A stretch of DNA of 64,000 bases from Pseudomonas fragi (GCF_025426255.1 NZ_CP104861.1:2232001-2296000), one strand, 5' to 3'; positions 1 through 9,001 are shown, counted from the stretch's first letter. The notes: generated by a model not told the origin, from the sequence alone. Translations and numbers: made by a program.

Positions 1-1544
1 CTGGCGCAGTCCAGTTCAATCCAGTCACCTTCCTGCACGGCAGCCAACGGTCCGCCCGCAGCCGCTTCCGGCGCTACGTGCAACACCACGGTGCCGTACG
101 CGGTGCCGCTCATCCGAGCGTCCGAAATACGTACCATATCGGTCACGCCCTGGGCCAGCAGTTTGGCCGGCAGGCCCATGTTGCCAACCTCAGCCATACC
201 CGGATAACCCTTGGGCCCACAGTTTTTCATCACCAGAATTGAATCCGCCGTGACCTCCAGCTCCGGGTCGTTGATCCGCGCTTTGTACATGTCGAAGTTT
301 TCAAACACCACGGCTTGCCCGCGATGTTTCATCAGCGCCGGGGTCGCAGCCGAAGGCTTGAGCACCGCGCCCAACGGCGCCAGGTTGCCGCGCAATACGC
401 AAATACCGCCGTCCGCCACCAAAGGGTTTTCAATGGCGCGGATCACTTCGTCGTCGCCATAAATCGGCGAGTTCTTGACGTTTTCCCATAGGCTTTTGCC
501 GTTGACGGTCAAGGCGTCAGGATGCGGAATCAGGTTGTTTTCGCCCAGGCGGCGCAATACCGCAGGCAGGCCGCCCGCGTAGTAGAACTCTTCCATCAGA
601 AAACGTCCCGATGGCTGCAAGTCCACCAGGGTAGGGGTGCCACGGCCGATGCGGGTCCAGTCGTCCAGCTCCAGATCTACACCGATGCGCCCGGCGATGG
701 CTTTCAGGTGAATCACCGCGTTGGTCGAACCACCGATGGCGGCGTTGACCCGGATCGCGTTTTCAAAAGCTTCCTTGGTCAGCACCTTGGATAGGCGCAG
801 GTCTTCGCGCACCATCTCCACGGCCCGCATGCCGGACATGTGGGCCAGTACATAGCGACGCGAATCCACCGCCGGAATCGCCGCGTTATGCGGTAGCGAA
901 GTACCCAGCGCTTCGGCCATGCAGGCCATGGTCGATGCCGTGCCCATGGTGTTGCAGGTGCCTGCGGAGCGCGACATGCCGGCTTCAGCCGAGAGGAATT
1001 CGTCGAGGCTGATATTCCCCGCTTTATAGGATTCGTGCATTTGCCAGACGATGGTCCCGGCGCCGATATCCTTGCCCTTGTGCTTGCCGTTAAGCATCGG
1101 CCCGCCGGTGACCACGATGGCGGGCACGTCACAGCTGGCCGCGCCCATCAGCAGGGCCGGGGTGGTTTTGTCGCAGCCGGTCAACAGCACCACGCCGTCA
1201 ATCGGGTTGCCCCGGATCGCTTCTTCCACATCCATGCTCGCCAGGTTGCGGGTCAGCATGGCGGTAGGGCGCAGGTTGGATTCGCCGTTGGAGAACACCG
1301 GGAACTCCACTGGCCAGCCGCCAGCCTCGATCACGCCGCGTTTGACGTGTTCTGCGATGGTTCGAAAGTGTGCGTTGCACGGGGTCAGTTCCGACCAGGT
1401 ATTGCAGATGCCGATGATTGGCTTGCCCTGAAACTGATGGTCGGGGATGCCCTGATTCTTCATCCAGCTGCGGTACATAAAGCCGTTTTTATCCGCGCTG
1501 CCAAACCATTGGGCCGAACGCAGTGGAGGGGTTTTATCAGACAT
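1..1544 (-). CDS. IlvD/Edd-family sugar-acid dehydratase, probably L-arabinonate (pentonate) dehydratase; 3' end cut by window
   Basis: The visible 514 residues match the dihydroxy-acid/sugar-acid dehydratase family, which removes water from an aldonate to give a 2-keto-3-deoxy acid using an Fe-S cluster and Mg2+. The three cluster-type cysteines are at about C56 (LTPCN), C124 (TGCDKTTPA) and C197 (SAGTCNTMG). The family is usually 570-610 residues, so roughly the last tenth lies outside the window. The ATG at 1544 is preferred over the in-frame ATG at 1553 because AGAG sits at a normal distance only from the former. The gene diverges from an operon of transporter, FAH-family protein and semialdehyde dehydrogenase, which points to pentonate rather than branched-chain amino acid metabolism. 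The exact substrate (arabinonate, xylonate or another aldonate) is inference. Confidence 0.88.
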   Translation of the reverse strand, partial: MSDKTPPLRSAQWFGSADKNGFMYRSWMKNQGIPDHQFQGKPIIGICNTWSELTPCNAHFRTIAEHVKRGVIEAGGWPVEFPVFSNGESNLRPTAMLTRNLASMDVEEAIRGNPIDGVVLLTGCDKTTPALLMGAASCDVPAIVVTGGPMLNGKHKGKDIGAGTIVWQMHESYKAGNISLDEFLSAEAGMSRSAGTCNTMGTASTMACMAEALGTSLPHNAAIPAVDSRRYVLAHMSGMRAVEMVREDLRLSKVLTKEAFENAIRVNAAIGGSTNAVIHLKAIAGRIGVDLELDDWTRIGRGTPTLVDLQPSGRFLMEEFYYAGGLPAVLRRLGENNLIPHPDALTVNGKSLWENVKNSPIYGDDEVIRAIENPLVADGGICVLRGNLAPLGAVLKPSAATPALMKHRGQAVVFENFDMYKARINDPELEVTADSILVMKNCGPKGYPGMAEVGNMGLPAKLLAQGVTDMVRISDARMSGTAYGTVVLHVAPEAAAGGPLAAVQEGDWIELDCA

Positions 1545-1597
1545 GGCGGACATCTCTTATTGTATGACTAATTGGTTTTTATTGATGCAACATAACC

Positions 1598-1652
1598 CAT
1601 ATATAGTCGTTGGTGAAGAGTTGTTGGGTAAATAGTATTACTATATAGTCGC
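1598..1652. promoter_or_regulatory. Divergent promoter region with repeated TATATAGTCG motif
   Basis: The motif TATATAGTCG occurs at 1600-1609 and again at 1642-1651, a 42 bp period (about four helical turns). A perfect small palindrome, ATAGTATTACTAT, lies at 1632-1644 between and partly overlapping them. The region separates the dehydratase from the divergent transporter operon and is clearly AT-richer than its surroundings. This looks like an operator for a shared regulator; no regulator gene is in view on this side, so it may be encoded just left of the window. Confidence 0.45.
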
Positions 1653-1733
1653 TGCAACTGAGAGCTGATCCTGGCGTTTCACGCCTGAGGCCACTCCAGA
1701 GGTGCCATAACAAAAACAATGGGAGACCGTCTC

Positions 1734-3056
1734 ATGAGCCAGGAACTCGGGCTTATTCGTCGCATTACGCTAAAACTCATTCCGTTTCTGATCCTGCTCT
1801 ATCTGATTGCCTATGTGGACCGCTCTGCGGTGGGCTTTGCCAAGCTGCATATGGGCGCAGACCTGGGCATTGGTGACGCGGCTTACGGCTTGGGCGCGGG
1901 GCTGTTCTTTATCGGTTACTTTCTGATGGAGATCCCCAGCAACCTGATGCTTGAGCGCTTCGGCGCTCGACGCTGGTTTGCCCGGATCATGATTACCTGG
2001 GGCGCCATCACCATCGGCATGGCGTTCGTACAGGGACCGCACAGCTTCTATGTGATGCGCTTTTTACTCGGTGTGGCCGAAGCGGGGTTCTTTCCAGGGG
2101 TTCTGTACTACATCACCCAATGGTTCCCGGTGCGCCATCGCGGCAAGATCCTGGGGCTGTTTATCCTCTCGCAACCTATCGCCATGATGATCACCGGGCC
2201 TGTGTCCGGCGGCCTGCTGGGCATGGACGGGGTGCTTGGCCTGCACGGCTGGCAGTGGTTGTTTATCGTGATCGGCCTGCCTGCCATCTTGCTGACCTGG
2301 CCGGTGCTGCGTTATCTGCCGGACGGCCCGCAACAGGTCAAATGGATGAGCCAGGGCGAGAAAGACTGGCTGGTAGGTGAGCTGGAAAAAGACCTGCAAG
2401 CCTACGGCCAGACTCGTCACGGCAACCCGCTGCATGCCTTGAAAGACAAGCGCGTGCTGCTGCTGGCGCTGTTTTATCTGCCAGTCACCCTAAGCATTTA
2501 CGGTCTGGGCCTGTGGTTGCCGACGCTGATCAAGCAGTTTGGCGGCAGCGATCTGACCACCGGGTTTGTGTCTTCGGTGCCGTACATCTTTGGCATCATC
2601 GGCCTGTTGATTATCCCGCGCAGTTCCGACCGTCTGAATGACCGCTACGGCCATTTGGCGGCCTTATATGTGGTGGGCGCGATCGGGCTGTTTTTAAGTG
2701 CCTGGCTGACGGTGCCAGTGCTGCAACTGGCAGCCTTGTGCCTGGTGGCATTCTCGTTGTTCTCCTGTACCGCAATTTTCTGGACCTTGCCGGGGCGCTT
2801 TTTTGCTGGTGCCAGCGCGGCGGCCGGGATTGCCTTGATCAACTCGGTGGGCAACCTGGGCGGTTATATCGGTCCGTTCGTGATCGGCGCGCTCAAGGAG
2901 TACACCGGCAACCTGGCTTCGGGCTTGTACTTTCTGTCGGCAGTGATGGTGTTCGGACTGTTTCTGACCTTTGTGGTGTATCGCGTGCTTGAGCGCAAGC
3001 ATGTGCTCAAACCGAATGAATTCGCGGCCAGTGCTCGCTCGGCCACTCATCTTTAA
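1734..3056 (+). CDS. MFS transporter, anion:cation symporter type (sugar acid uptake)
   Basis: This 440-residue inner membrane protein has about twelve hydrophobic segments, the early motif YVDRSAVGFA typical of the anion:cation symporter branch of the major facilitator superfamily, and LERFGARRW in the loop after the second or third segment. Family members import sugar acids such as galactonate, glucarate or tartrate. The ATG at 1734 is chosen over 1719 because GGGAGA lies seven bases before it. It is the first gene of a tight operon: the next start is 11 bases after its stop, with AAGGAG between. With its neighbours it probably imports the pentonate degraded by them; the substrate is not readable from sequence. 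Confidence 0.9.
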   Translation: MSQELGLIRRITLKLIPFLILLYLIAYVDRSAVGFAKLHMGADLGIGDAAYGLGAGLFFIGYFLMEIPSNLMLERFGARRWFARIMITWGAITIGMAFVQGPHSFYVMRFLLGVAEAGFFPGVLYYITQWFPVRHRGKILGLFILSQPIAMMITGPVSGGLLGMDGVLGLHGWQWLFIVIGLPAILLTWPVLRYLPDGPQQVKWMSQGEKDWLVGELEKDLQAYGQTRHGNPLHALKDKRVLLLALFYLPVTLSIYGLGLWLPTLIKQFGGSDLTTGFVSSVPYIFGIIGLLIIPRSSDRLNDRYGHLAALYVVGAIGLFLSAWLTVPVLQLAALCLVAFSLFSCTAIFWTLPGRFFAGASAAAGIALINSVGNLGGYIGPFVIGALKEYTGNLASGLYFLSAVMVFGLFLTFVVYRVLERKHVLKPNEFAASARSATHL

Positions 3057-3067
3057 GGAGACTCAAT

Positions 3068-4060
3068 ATGCGTTTGGTACAGTTTGAATTGAATAACGGT
3101 GAGCGCCGCGTGGGTCTGGTGGATGGCGTGCTGGTACGTGAAGTACAGGATGCAACCAGTGTGCGGGATCTGGCACTGGCGGCGATTGAAGCGGGCAAGA
3201 GCCTGGCCCAGCAAGTCGATTTACAGGGGTTGGGCGCCACGCACGACTACCCGGCGCTGTTGGCCGAGTTGCGCATTCTGCCGCCACTGGATCACCCGGA
3301 CCCGGCGCATATGCTGATCAGCGGCACCGGCCTGACCCATCTGGGTAGCGCTTCGGCGCGGGACAAAATGCATCAACAGGCGGGTGACGAAGCCACCCTG
3401 ACCGACACCATGCGCATGTTCAAATGGGGCGTGGAGGGCGGCAAACCTGCAACCGGGCAAGCGGGCGTGCAACCGGAATGGTTTTACAAGGGCGATGGCA
3501 GCATTGTCGTGCGCCCCGGTGCGGCATTCCCGTTGCCACCGTTTGCCGAGGATGCCGGTGAAGAACCGGAAATCGGTGGCCTGTATGTGATTGGTCATGA
3601 TGGTAAGCCTTACCGTTTGGGCTTCGCCGTGGGTAATGAGTTTTCCGACCATGTGATGGAGCGCAAAAATTACCTGTACCTGGCCCATTCCAAACTGCGC
3701 AGTTGCTCATTCGGCCCGGAACTGCGGGTTGGCGAGTTGCCGCAGCATCTGGCTGGCAGCAGCCGCATCGTGCGCGATGGCAAGGTGCTGTGGGAGAGCG
3801 AGTTTCTCAGCGGCGAAGCCAACATGTGCCACAGCCTGGAAAACCTTGAATATCACCACTTCAAATACAGCCAGTTCTTGCGCCCGGGCGATGTGCATAT
3901 CCACTTTTTTGGCACCGCTACCTTGTCGTTTGCCGACGGCGTTCGCACGCAGCCCGGTGACCATTTTGAAATCAGCCAGACCGAATTCGGCGCGCCATTA
4001 ATCAACGGTATCGCCCCGGTTGGTGCGGTGTTTGAACCAGGCACCATTGGCACTCTTTAA
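3068..4060 (+). CDS. Fumarylacetoacetate hydrolase-family protein (AraD1/GguC-like)
   Basis: The 330-residue product has the FAH-family layout: an N-terminal domain with the aldonate-type start MRLVQFELNNGERRVGLVDG, the segment LISGTGLTHLGSA, and the acidic metal-binding stretch around AGEEPEIGGLYVIG. AraD1/GguC-like FAH proteins recur in sugar-acid catabolic operons, where they are thought to act on the 2-keto-3-deoxy acid made by the dehydratase. It lies between the transporter and the aldehyde dehydrogenase, 13 bases from the latter, consistent with making the semialdehyde that the dehydrogenase oxidises. Start supported by AAGGAG eight bases upstream. Its exact reaction (dehydratase or hydrolase) is inferred from context. 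Confidence 0.85.
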   Translation: MRLVQFELNNGERRVGLVDGVLVREVQDATSVRDLALAAIEAGKSLAQQVDLQGLGATHDYPALLAELRILPPLDHPDPAHMLISGTGLTHLGSASARDKMHQQAGDEATLTDTMRMFKWGVEGGKPATGQAGVQPEWFYKGDGSIVVRPGAAFPLPPFAEDAGEEPEIGGLYVIGHDGKPYRLGFAVGNEFSDHVMERKNYLYLAHSKLRSCSFGPELRVGELPQHLAGSSRIVRDGKVLWESEFLSGEANMCHSLENLEYHHFKYSQFLRPGDVHIHFFGTATLSFADGVRTQPGDHFEISQTEFGAPLINGIAPVGAVFEPGTIGTL

Positions 4061-4073
4061 AGGAAACCTCGGC

Positions 4074-5657
4074 ATGACTCAGATACTCGGTCACAACTAT
4101 ATCGGCGGCCAGCGCAGCGCCGAAGGCAGCATCATCGTCAAGAGTGTCGATGCGACTAGCGGTGAGAACCTGGCTGCAGATTTTTACCAGGCCACTCCCA
4201 GCGAAGTCGACCGCGCAGCCAAAGCTGCCGCCAGTGCGTACCCGACCTTTCGCGCCTTGAGCGCCGAGCGCCGCGGCGAATTTCTCGACGCCATCGCCGA
4301 TGAACTGGATGCGTTGGGCGATGACTTTGTCGCCATTGTGTGCCGCGAAACAGCATTGCCTGCAGGTCGCATTCAGGGCGAGCGCGGACGTACCAGCGCA
4401 CAGATGCGCCTGTTCGCCAAAGTGCTGCGCCGGGGCGATTTTTATGCGGCACGGATTGATCGGGCGTTGCCGGATCGCACGCCATTGCCTCGCCCTGACT
4501 TGCGCCAGTACCGCATTGGTCTGGGGCCGGTGGCGGTATTTGGCGCGAGTAACTTTCCGTTGGCATTTTCAACGGCCGGTGGCGATACCGCCTCGGCACT
4601 GGCGGCCGGTTGCCCGGTGGTGTTCAAGGCCCATAGCGGGCATATGGCAACCGCTGAGCTGGTAGCTGATGCATTGCTTCGCGCTGCCGAGCGCACGGGC
4701 ATGCCCGCTGGTGTATTCAACATGATTTATGGCTCGGGGGTGGGCGAAGCACTGGTCAAGCATCCGGCTATTCAGGCGGTGGGCTTCACCGGTTCGCTGC
4801 ACGGTGGGCGTGCCCTGTGTGATATGGCCGCGGCGCGGCCACTGCCGATTCCGGTGTTTGCCGAGATGTCGAGCATCAACCCGGTGATTATCTTGCCTCA
4901 GGCGCTGGCCGTGCGCAGTGCCAACATTGCCCGTGAACTGGCCGCTTCGGTGGTGCAAGGCTGCGGGCAGTTCTGTACCAATCCGGGGTTGGTGGTCGGT
5001 ATACGTTCGGCAGCTTTCAGCGCATTTATTCAACAACTGGCCGCGCAAATCAGCGAGCAACCGGCACAGACCATGCTCAACGCCGGGACTCTGCGCAGCT
5101 ATGGCAAAGGTTTGAACGCATTGCTCAAGCATGAGCGCATTGCGCATGTGGCGGGTCAGGCGCAGCTGGGCAATCAGGCCCAACCGCAGCTGTTCAAGGC
5201 GGATGTCAGCCTGCTGCTGGAAGGGGATGAGGTGTTGCAGGAAGAGGTCTTCGGGCCGACGACGGTGGTGATTGAGGTGGCGGACCAGGCCCAGCTCAAT
5301 GCCGCGCTCAATGGTTTGCGTGGTCAACTTACTGCCACCCTGATCGGTGAAGAGGCGGACTTTACACAGTTCAGTGAGTTGACCGGGCTGCTGGAGCAGA
5401 AAGTCGGGCGCATTTTGCTGAATGGTTATCCGACGGGCGTCGAGGTTTGTGATTCGATGGTGCATGGCGGCCCGTATCCGGCCACCTCCGATGCCCGTGG
5501 CACCTCGGTGGGCACCTTGGCGATTGACCGTTTTCTGCGCCCGGTGTGCTTGCAGAACTACCCCGACAGCCTGCTGCCCGAGGCCTTGAAAAACGCCAAC
5601 CCGCTAGGGATTCAGCGCTTGGTGGATGGCCAGTTTACTGACCGTGCGCTTGGCTGA
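4074..5657 (+). CDS. Aldehyde dehydrogenase, probable 2-oxoglutarate semialdehyde dehydrogenase (NADP+ type)
   Basis: This is a 527-residue aldehyde dehydrogenase. The catalytic cysteine is C301 in GCGQFCTNPG and the general-base glutamate is E264 in VFAEMSSINP; the cofactor fold includes VAVFGASNFPLAF. Length and motifs match the 2,5-dioxovalerate (2-oxoglutarate semialdehyde) dehydrogenases of about 525 residues that end oxidative pentose, glucarate and hydroxyproline pathways. The ATG at 4074 follows AAAGGAAA and is preferred to upstream in-frame codons inside the preceding gene. As last gene of the operon it would deliver 2-oxoglutarate to the TCA cycle. Confidence 0.88.
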   Translation: MTQILGHNYIGGQRSAEGSIIVKSVDATSGENLAADFYQATPSEVDRAAKAAASAYPTFRALSAERRGEFLDAIADELDALGDDFVAIVCRETALPAGRIQGERGRTSAQMRLFAKVLRRGDFYAARIDRALPDRTPLPRPDLRQYRIGLGPVAVFGASNFPLAFSTAGGDTASALAAGCPVVFKAHSGHMATAELVADALLRAAERTGMPAGVFNMIYGSGVGEALVKHPAIQAVGFTGSLHGGRALCDMAAARPLPIPVFAEMSSINPVIILPQALAVRSANIARELAASVVQGCGQFCTNPGLVVGIRSAAFSAFIQQLAAQISEQPAQTMLNAGTLRSYGKGLNALLKHERIAHVAGQAQLGNQAQPQLFKADVSLLLEGDEVLQEEVFGPTTVVIEVADQAQLNAALNGLRGQLTATLIGEEADFTQFSELTGLLEQKVGRILLNGYPTGVEVCDSMVHGGPYPATSDARGTSVGTLAIDRFLRPVCLQNYPDSLLPEALKNANPLGIQRLVDGQFTDRALG

Positions 5658-5792
5658 AAAGGCCGGTATTGATCAGTCAATAAACTAAACGCAGGGCAGA
5701 GCGCACCCATCACCGGGCAATCACTTGTCACGGTTATGGGTTGCATCGCTTATTTGACCTATCATTACGCCTTTCCTACAGGTGATTGATGA

Positions 5793-6092
5793 ATGAGCGA
5801 TTCAAACCAGACCTTGCGCGCAGCCCTTGAAACCAGCGATATGCTGGTCATTGACGGGCTGCATGCCTGGGACTTTTCTCTGGATGATGTGCAATTGCTC
5901 ATCAAGTGCATGGACGGTCGTGCCGAAAAACGCTGGAAGTTCACCCTTGAACAGATCGACGCCAGCGTTTTTGACGACACCCTGCAAAGCTGGACACTCG
6001 TTGGCGATTCCGGTGAACACCGTCTGGTTTGCCTCAGCGCCTTGAGTGCAAATAATGATGACGATGAAGCCGAGGTTGCTGATGAAGTTTAA
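5793..6092 (+). CDS. DUF5629-type small protein
   Basis: A 99-residue, acidic, probably cytoplasmic protein with no signal peptide or membrane segment, resembling the Pseudomonas DUF5629 family. Its C-terminus is very acidic (NNDDDEAE). AGGTGA lies shortly before the ATG. The last 11 bases overlap the start of the lactonase-like gene, suggesting translational coupling. Function unknown. Confidence 0.75.
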   Translation: MSDSNQTLRAALETSDMLVIDGLHAWDFSLDDVQLLIKCMDGRAEKRWKFTLEQIDASVFDDTLQSWTLVGDSGEHRLVCLSALSANNDDDEAEVADEV

Positions 6093-7254
6093 GAGTCTGC
6101 CAGTGCTGATGGCGCTGAGCGTGGGCGCGATGTCGGCTCAGGCCGCGTCGAGCCAGGAAGTCGAGTTGCTGGTTGGCTCCTATACTCAGGGCACCAGCGA
6201 GGGTATTTACCGACTGCAATTTGACAGCGAAAAAGGGCGCATCACGCCTGAGCCGCTGCAAGTGTTCAAAGCGGCCAACCCTTCCTGGCTGACCTTGTCC
6301 GATGATCAACGGCGTCTGTTTGTAGTCAATGAAAACGGTCAGGGCCAGGCCGATGTTGTCGGCCGTGCCAGCAGTCTGGCTATCGACCCCCAGACCAACG
6401 AGCTGATCCTGGTCAATCAGGTCAGCACCCTGGGTGAAGAGCCGACTCATTCCAGCTTGAGCCATGACCAGCGTTACCTGTTTGTCGCCAACTACGGCGT
6501 GCACGCCGACCCGGGCGGCAGCTTGGCGGTGTTGCCGATCAATGCACAGGGCCAACTGCAACCCGTGACGCAGATGAGCAGTCATCCGGCAAGCCGGGTC
6601 AACCCCGAGCGGCAGATGTCTGCCCATGTGCATTCGGTGGTGTCCTCGCCCGACGGCAAGTTTGTTTACGCCAGTGATCTGGGGGCAGACAAGATTTTTG
6701 TTTATCACTATGACCCGGCCGCCAATCCCGAGCATCCGCTGGTAGCCGCAGACCCGGCGTTTATTGAATTGCCGGCAGGCAGCGGGCCGCGTCATCTGCT
6801 GTTTTCCAAAGACGGCAAGCACGCCTACCTGACCACAGAAATGAGTGCCCAGGTGTTTGTGTTCGACTATGCCAATGGTCAACTCAAGCAGCGTCAGGCG
6901 CTGGACCTGGCCCACGGCATGCCCGCGCAAAATCGTGCGGCCGGTGCCGTGCATGCTTCTTCAGACGGCAAGTTTTTGTACGTCAGCAACCGTGGCAAGG
7001 CCAATGAAATCCTGGTGTTTGCGATTAACCCGGGCAATGGCCAGTTGACTGAGATCCAGCGCCGCTCGGTGGAAGGCGACCACCCGCGAGAGTTTGCCTT
7101 GAGCCCCAATGGCAAGTTCCTGTTGATTGCCAACCAGATGAGCAATGCCATTGTGGTGCTGGAGCGCGACGTCAAAACCGGTAAACTGGGCAAGACCGTG
7201 CAAACCCTGGCAATGGATGCACCGTCTGACCTGAAGTTTATCAACCGCCCTTAA
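6082..7254 (+). CDS. Exported lactonase-family (YbhE-like) seven-bladed beta-propeller protein
   Basis: The 390-residue product starts with a clear Sec signal peptide (MKFKSLPVLMALSVGAMSAQA, cut after AQA) and then shows repeated blade motifs such as DGKFVYASD, DGKHAYLTTE, DGKFLYVSNRG and NGKFLLIANQ, the pattern of the 6-phosphogluconolactonase-like propeller family. Location is therefore periplasmic, unlike cytoplasmic Pgl, so sugar lactone hydrolysis after periplasmic oxidation is a reasonable guess. The start at 6082 is chosen because it begins the signal peptide and follows GAGG; longer in-frame starts would bury it. A CGCCCTT/AAGGGCG hairpin spans the stop codon (7246-7264) but lacks a T-run. 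Confidence 0.85.
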   Translation: MKFKSLPVLMALSVGAMSAQAASSQEVELLVGSYTQGTSEGIYRLQFDSEKGRITPEPLQVFKAANPSWLTLSDDQRRLFVVNENGQGQADVVGRASSLAIDPQTNELILVNQVSTLGEEPTHSSLSHDQRYLFVANYGVHADPGGSLAVLPINAQGQLQPVTQMSSHPASRVNPERQMSAHVHSVVSSPDGKFVYASDLGADKIFVYHYDPAANPEHPLVAADPAFIELPAGSGPRHLLFSKDGKHAYLTTEMSAQVFVFDYANGQLKQRQALDLAHGMPAQNRAAGAVHASSDGKFLYVSNRGKANEILVFAINPGNGQLTEIQRRSVEGDHPREFALSPNGKFLLIANQMSNAIVVLERDVKTGKLGKTVQTLAMDAPSDLKFINRP

Positions 7255-7396
7255 TTCAAGGGCGTGCAGCCCTGTATCAATCGTACTGATAGACGCTAGT
7301 GCTGCAATGAATTTCTACGCGACAACCCTTGGCGTTAAGTTGGTTTCACGGCCTGAAAAGGCAAGCAAGCCAACTGAATCGTCGAGGGTTAGTGCC

Positions 7397-7570
7397 ATGA
7401 ACTTTAATCTTTTTTCCGTTATTGCGGCTTCCGCCATCTCCGCCACCGTAGCCCTGCCTGCCAGCGCTACGACCGTGGTCAGCGACAAAAAATCTTCGGC
7501 CTATACCCAAAAATATCTGCAGCAAAGCGCCAACTTCTATGCTGCGCTGGATCACAAAGCCCACTCCTGA
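7397..7570 (+). CDS. Small exported protein, unknown function
   Basis: This 57-residue peptide begins with a Sec-type signal (MNFNLFSVIAASAISATVAL, then PASA before the probable cut) and leaves a mature piece of about 33 residues that is polar and lysine/serine rich (VVSDKKSSAYTQ). GAGGG lies eight bases before the ATG. It stands alone between the lactonase-like gene and a large inverted repeat. I do not recognise a family. The signal peptide and ribosome site make it likely to be real. Confidence 0.6.
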   Translation: MNFNLFSVIAASAISATVALPASATTVVSDKKSSAYTQKYLQQSANFYAALDHKAHS

Positions 7571-7585
7571 AAAATACGAAAGCCT

Positions 7586-7732
7586 CGTAGCAGCTGCCGA
7601 AGGAACGAGGCTGCGTTCGGCGGCGAAGCCGTCGTAAAACCTGAGCTTACGGTATCCCAGTTAAACCGAGGGCTCAGGTTTTACAATCGCTTCGCAATCG
7701 GACGCAGCCTCGTTCCTTCGGCAGCTGCTACG
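7586..7732. repeat. Long imperfect inverted repeat (Pseudomonas intergenic repeat), copy 1
   Basis: Arms of about 60 bases at 7586-7645 and 7672-7732 are inverted copies. Both begin with CGTAGCAGCTGCCGAAGGAA and end with TAAAACCTGAGC; the middle of each arm differs. A second, related copy lies at 23494-23639. The element sits between convergent genes and could form a large cruciform or transcript hairpin. Confidence 0.85.
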
Positions 7733-7748
7733 GGTATTGTGTGTTTCT

Positions 7749-8498
7749 TTACAGCCCCACCGTATCCAGCAACTTTGCTGTCGGCGCGTCAGCCGGGCCG
7801 ACCATCGCGTAGTTGTAGCCGGGGCCAGACCAGTATTGGGTCTGTAATTCCCCATCCCGTCGATTGCCCCTTGGCAGCAAACTGTTTTGTGGGCCAGGCG
7901 GGCGGATATAGAAGCTGATCTGCCGCCCTTGCTGATCTTCGTACAACACCATCGCGGCGCCGCCCTGGTCGGTGGTAAGCAGGCGACAACTGACGGGTGT
8001 AAAACCCGCGCCAGTAAGATCCGGCAAGCGTTCAGCGTGACTGAAATAGCGGTCAATCCAGCCCTGCATATCACTGCTTTGCTGGACCTTATAGTCGGCC
8101 GGCAGAAATCCCTGTTCAGCAAACATGCGATGGGCAGCGAGGGCGTCACTCATGGGCAGCACATTGCTGGCCTGGGTCAAAAGCCTGGCCTGCCAGCCAC
8201 CCAAGCCACCAATGCCCACTGCAATCAGCAGCACCGCCGCACTGGCCCATTGGCGCCGGGCTTGGCGGTGCTGGCGCTGGCGAATGGCGACCGGGTCGAG
8301 GTTCGGGTTGGCAGGTTGCAGCAAGCTTTGATGCAGTGCGGTGCGCAAGGCTTGAGCGTCGCGTTGCCAGGCCTGTACCTGCGCGGCGATGTGCGGGTTG
8401 GCCAGCAAGTAGTGCTCAACCTGCTGGCGCTCTGCATCGCTGAGCGCGTGGTCGACGTAAGCGTGCAGATCGCGCTCACTGGGTGGTGTGGTGATCAT
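7749..8498 (-). CDS. Anti-sigma factor, single-pass membrane protein partner of the adjacent ECF sigma factor
   Basis: The 249-residue protein has an N-terminal cytoplasmic anti-sigma-like helical domain (SERDLHAYVDHALSDAER), one membrane segment near residue 90 (ASAAVLLIAVGIGGLGG) and a periplasmic C-terminal part. It lacks the HxxxCxxC zinc signature in the N-terminal domain, so direct zinc/thiol sensing there is unlikely. Its start overlaps the sigma gene stop (ATGA), the usual coupling for sigma/anti-sigma pairs. The likely role is to hold the sigma factor at the membrane until a periplasmic, probably oxidative, cue releases it; the cue is inferred from the peroxidase operon opposite. Confidence 0.85.
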   Translation of the reverse strand: MITTPPSERDLHAYVDHALSDAERQQVEHYLLANPHIAAQVQAWQRDAQALRTALHQSLLQPANPNLDPVAIRQRQHRQARRQWASAAVLLIAVGIGGLGGWQARLLTQASNVLPMSDALAAHRMFAEQGFLPADYKVQQSSDMQGWIDRYFSHAERLPDLTGAGFTPVSCRLLTTDQGGAAMVLYEDQQGRQISFYIRPPGPQNSLLPRGNRRDGELQTQYWSGPGYNYAMVGPADAPTAKLLDTVGL

Positions 8499-9001
8499 TT
8501 GAGTCTCCGCAGGGCTGGGCGGTTGATTTCGCCCTCACTGAGTTGGCGCAAGGCGTTGCGCGCCCTGGACAGGCGCGACATGACGGTGCCAATGGGTACG
8601 TCGAGTATTTCGGCGACTTCCTTGTAGCTCAAACCTTCGACCGATACCCACAGCAGTAAGGCGCGTTGCTCGGGGTTCAGTTGTTCGAAAGCTTCGAGGG
8701 TTGATTGGGCAAGCACGGTGCGTTCGGTTGACGGCTGGGTGTCATCACGGCCGGTAAAAAACTCGAGCATGCGCGCATAGCGTCGGGAACGCCGATGGTT
8801 GTCGACAAACTGGCGATACAGGATGGTGAACAGCCAGGCCCGCAAATCGCCTTCGGGGCGCTTGCCGGCAACACTGCCCAGCGCCCGTTCCAGACAGGTT
8901 TGCACCAGGTCGTCGGCATTGCTGGCATGACGGGTCAACGACAATGCAAATCGTCGCAGGCGCGGGATGAGTTCGCGCAGTTGCTCATCAAATGAGGTCA
9001 T
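8495..9001 (-). CDS. ECF-family RNA polymerase sigma factor
   Basis: This 168-residue ECF sigma factor has region 2 (NADDLVQTCLERAL and DLRAWLFTILYRQFVDNHRR) and region 4 (LLLWVSVEGLSYKEVAEIL then PIGTVMSRLSRARNAL). I choose the ATG at 9001 rather than the upstream ATG at 9031. The predicted autoregulated promoter has its -10 element at 9034-9038, which puts the transcription start at about 9028, so the upstream codon would not be transcribed. No strong Shine-Dalgarno precedes 9001. The gene is co-transcribed with its anti-sigma factor and probably controls both itself and the divergent peroxidase/cytochrome operon. Confidence 0.9.
   Translation of the reverse strand: MTSFDEQLRELIPRLRRFALSLTRHASNADDLVQTCLERALGSVAGKRPEGDLRAWLFTILYRQFVDNHRRSRRYARMLEFFTGRDDTQPSTERTVLAQSTLEAFEQLNPEQRALLLWVSVEGLSYKEVAEILDVPIGTVMSRLSRARNALRQLSEGEINRPALRRLK

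Noticed and set aside
1035..1571. Rightward open frames opposite the dehydratase
   Set aside because: The leftward frame matches a well-conserved Fe-S dehydratase over the whole span.
7246..7264. Terminator at the end of the lactonase-like gene
   Set aside because: A 7 bp stem spans the stop codon but is not followed by a T-run, so intrinsic termination is doubtful.
7586..7732. Possible CRISPR or ncRNA gene at the long inverted repeat
   Set aside because: There is one pair of inverted arms and no array of direct repeats with spacers; it matches a dispersed intergenic repeat with another copy at 23494.
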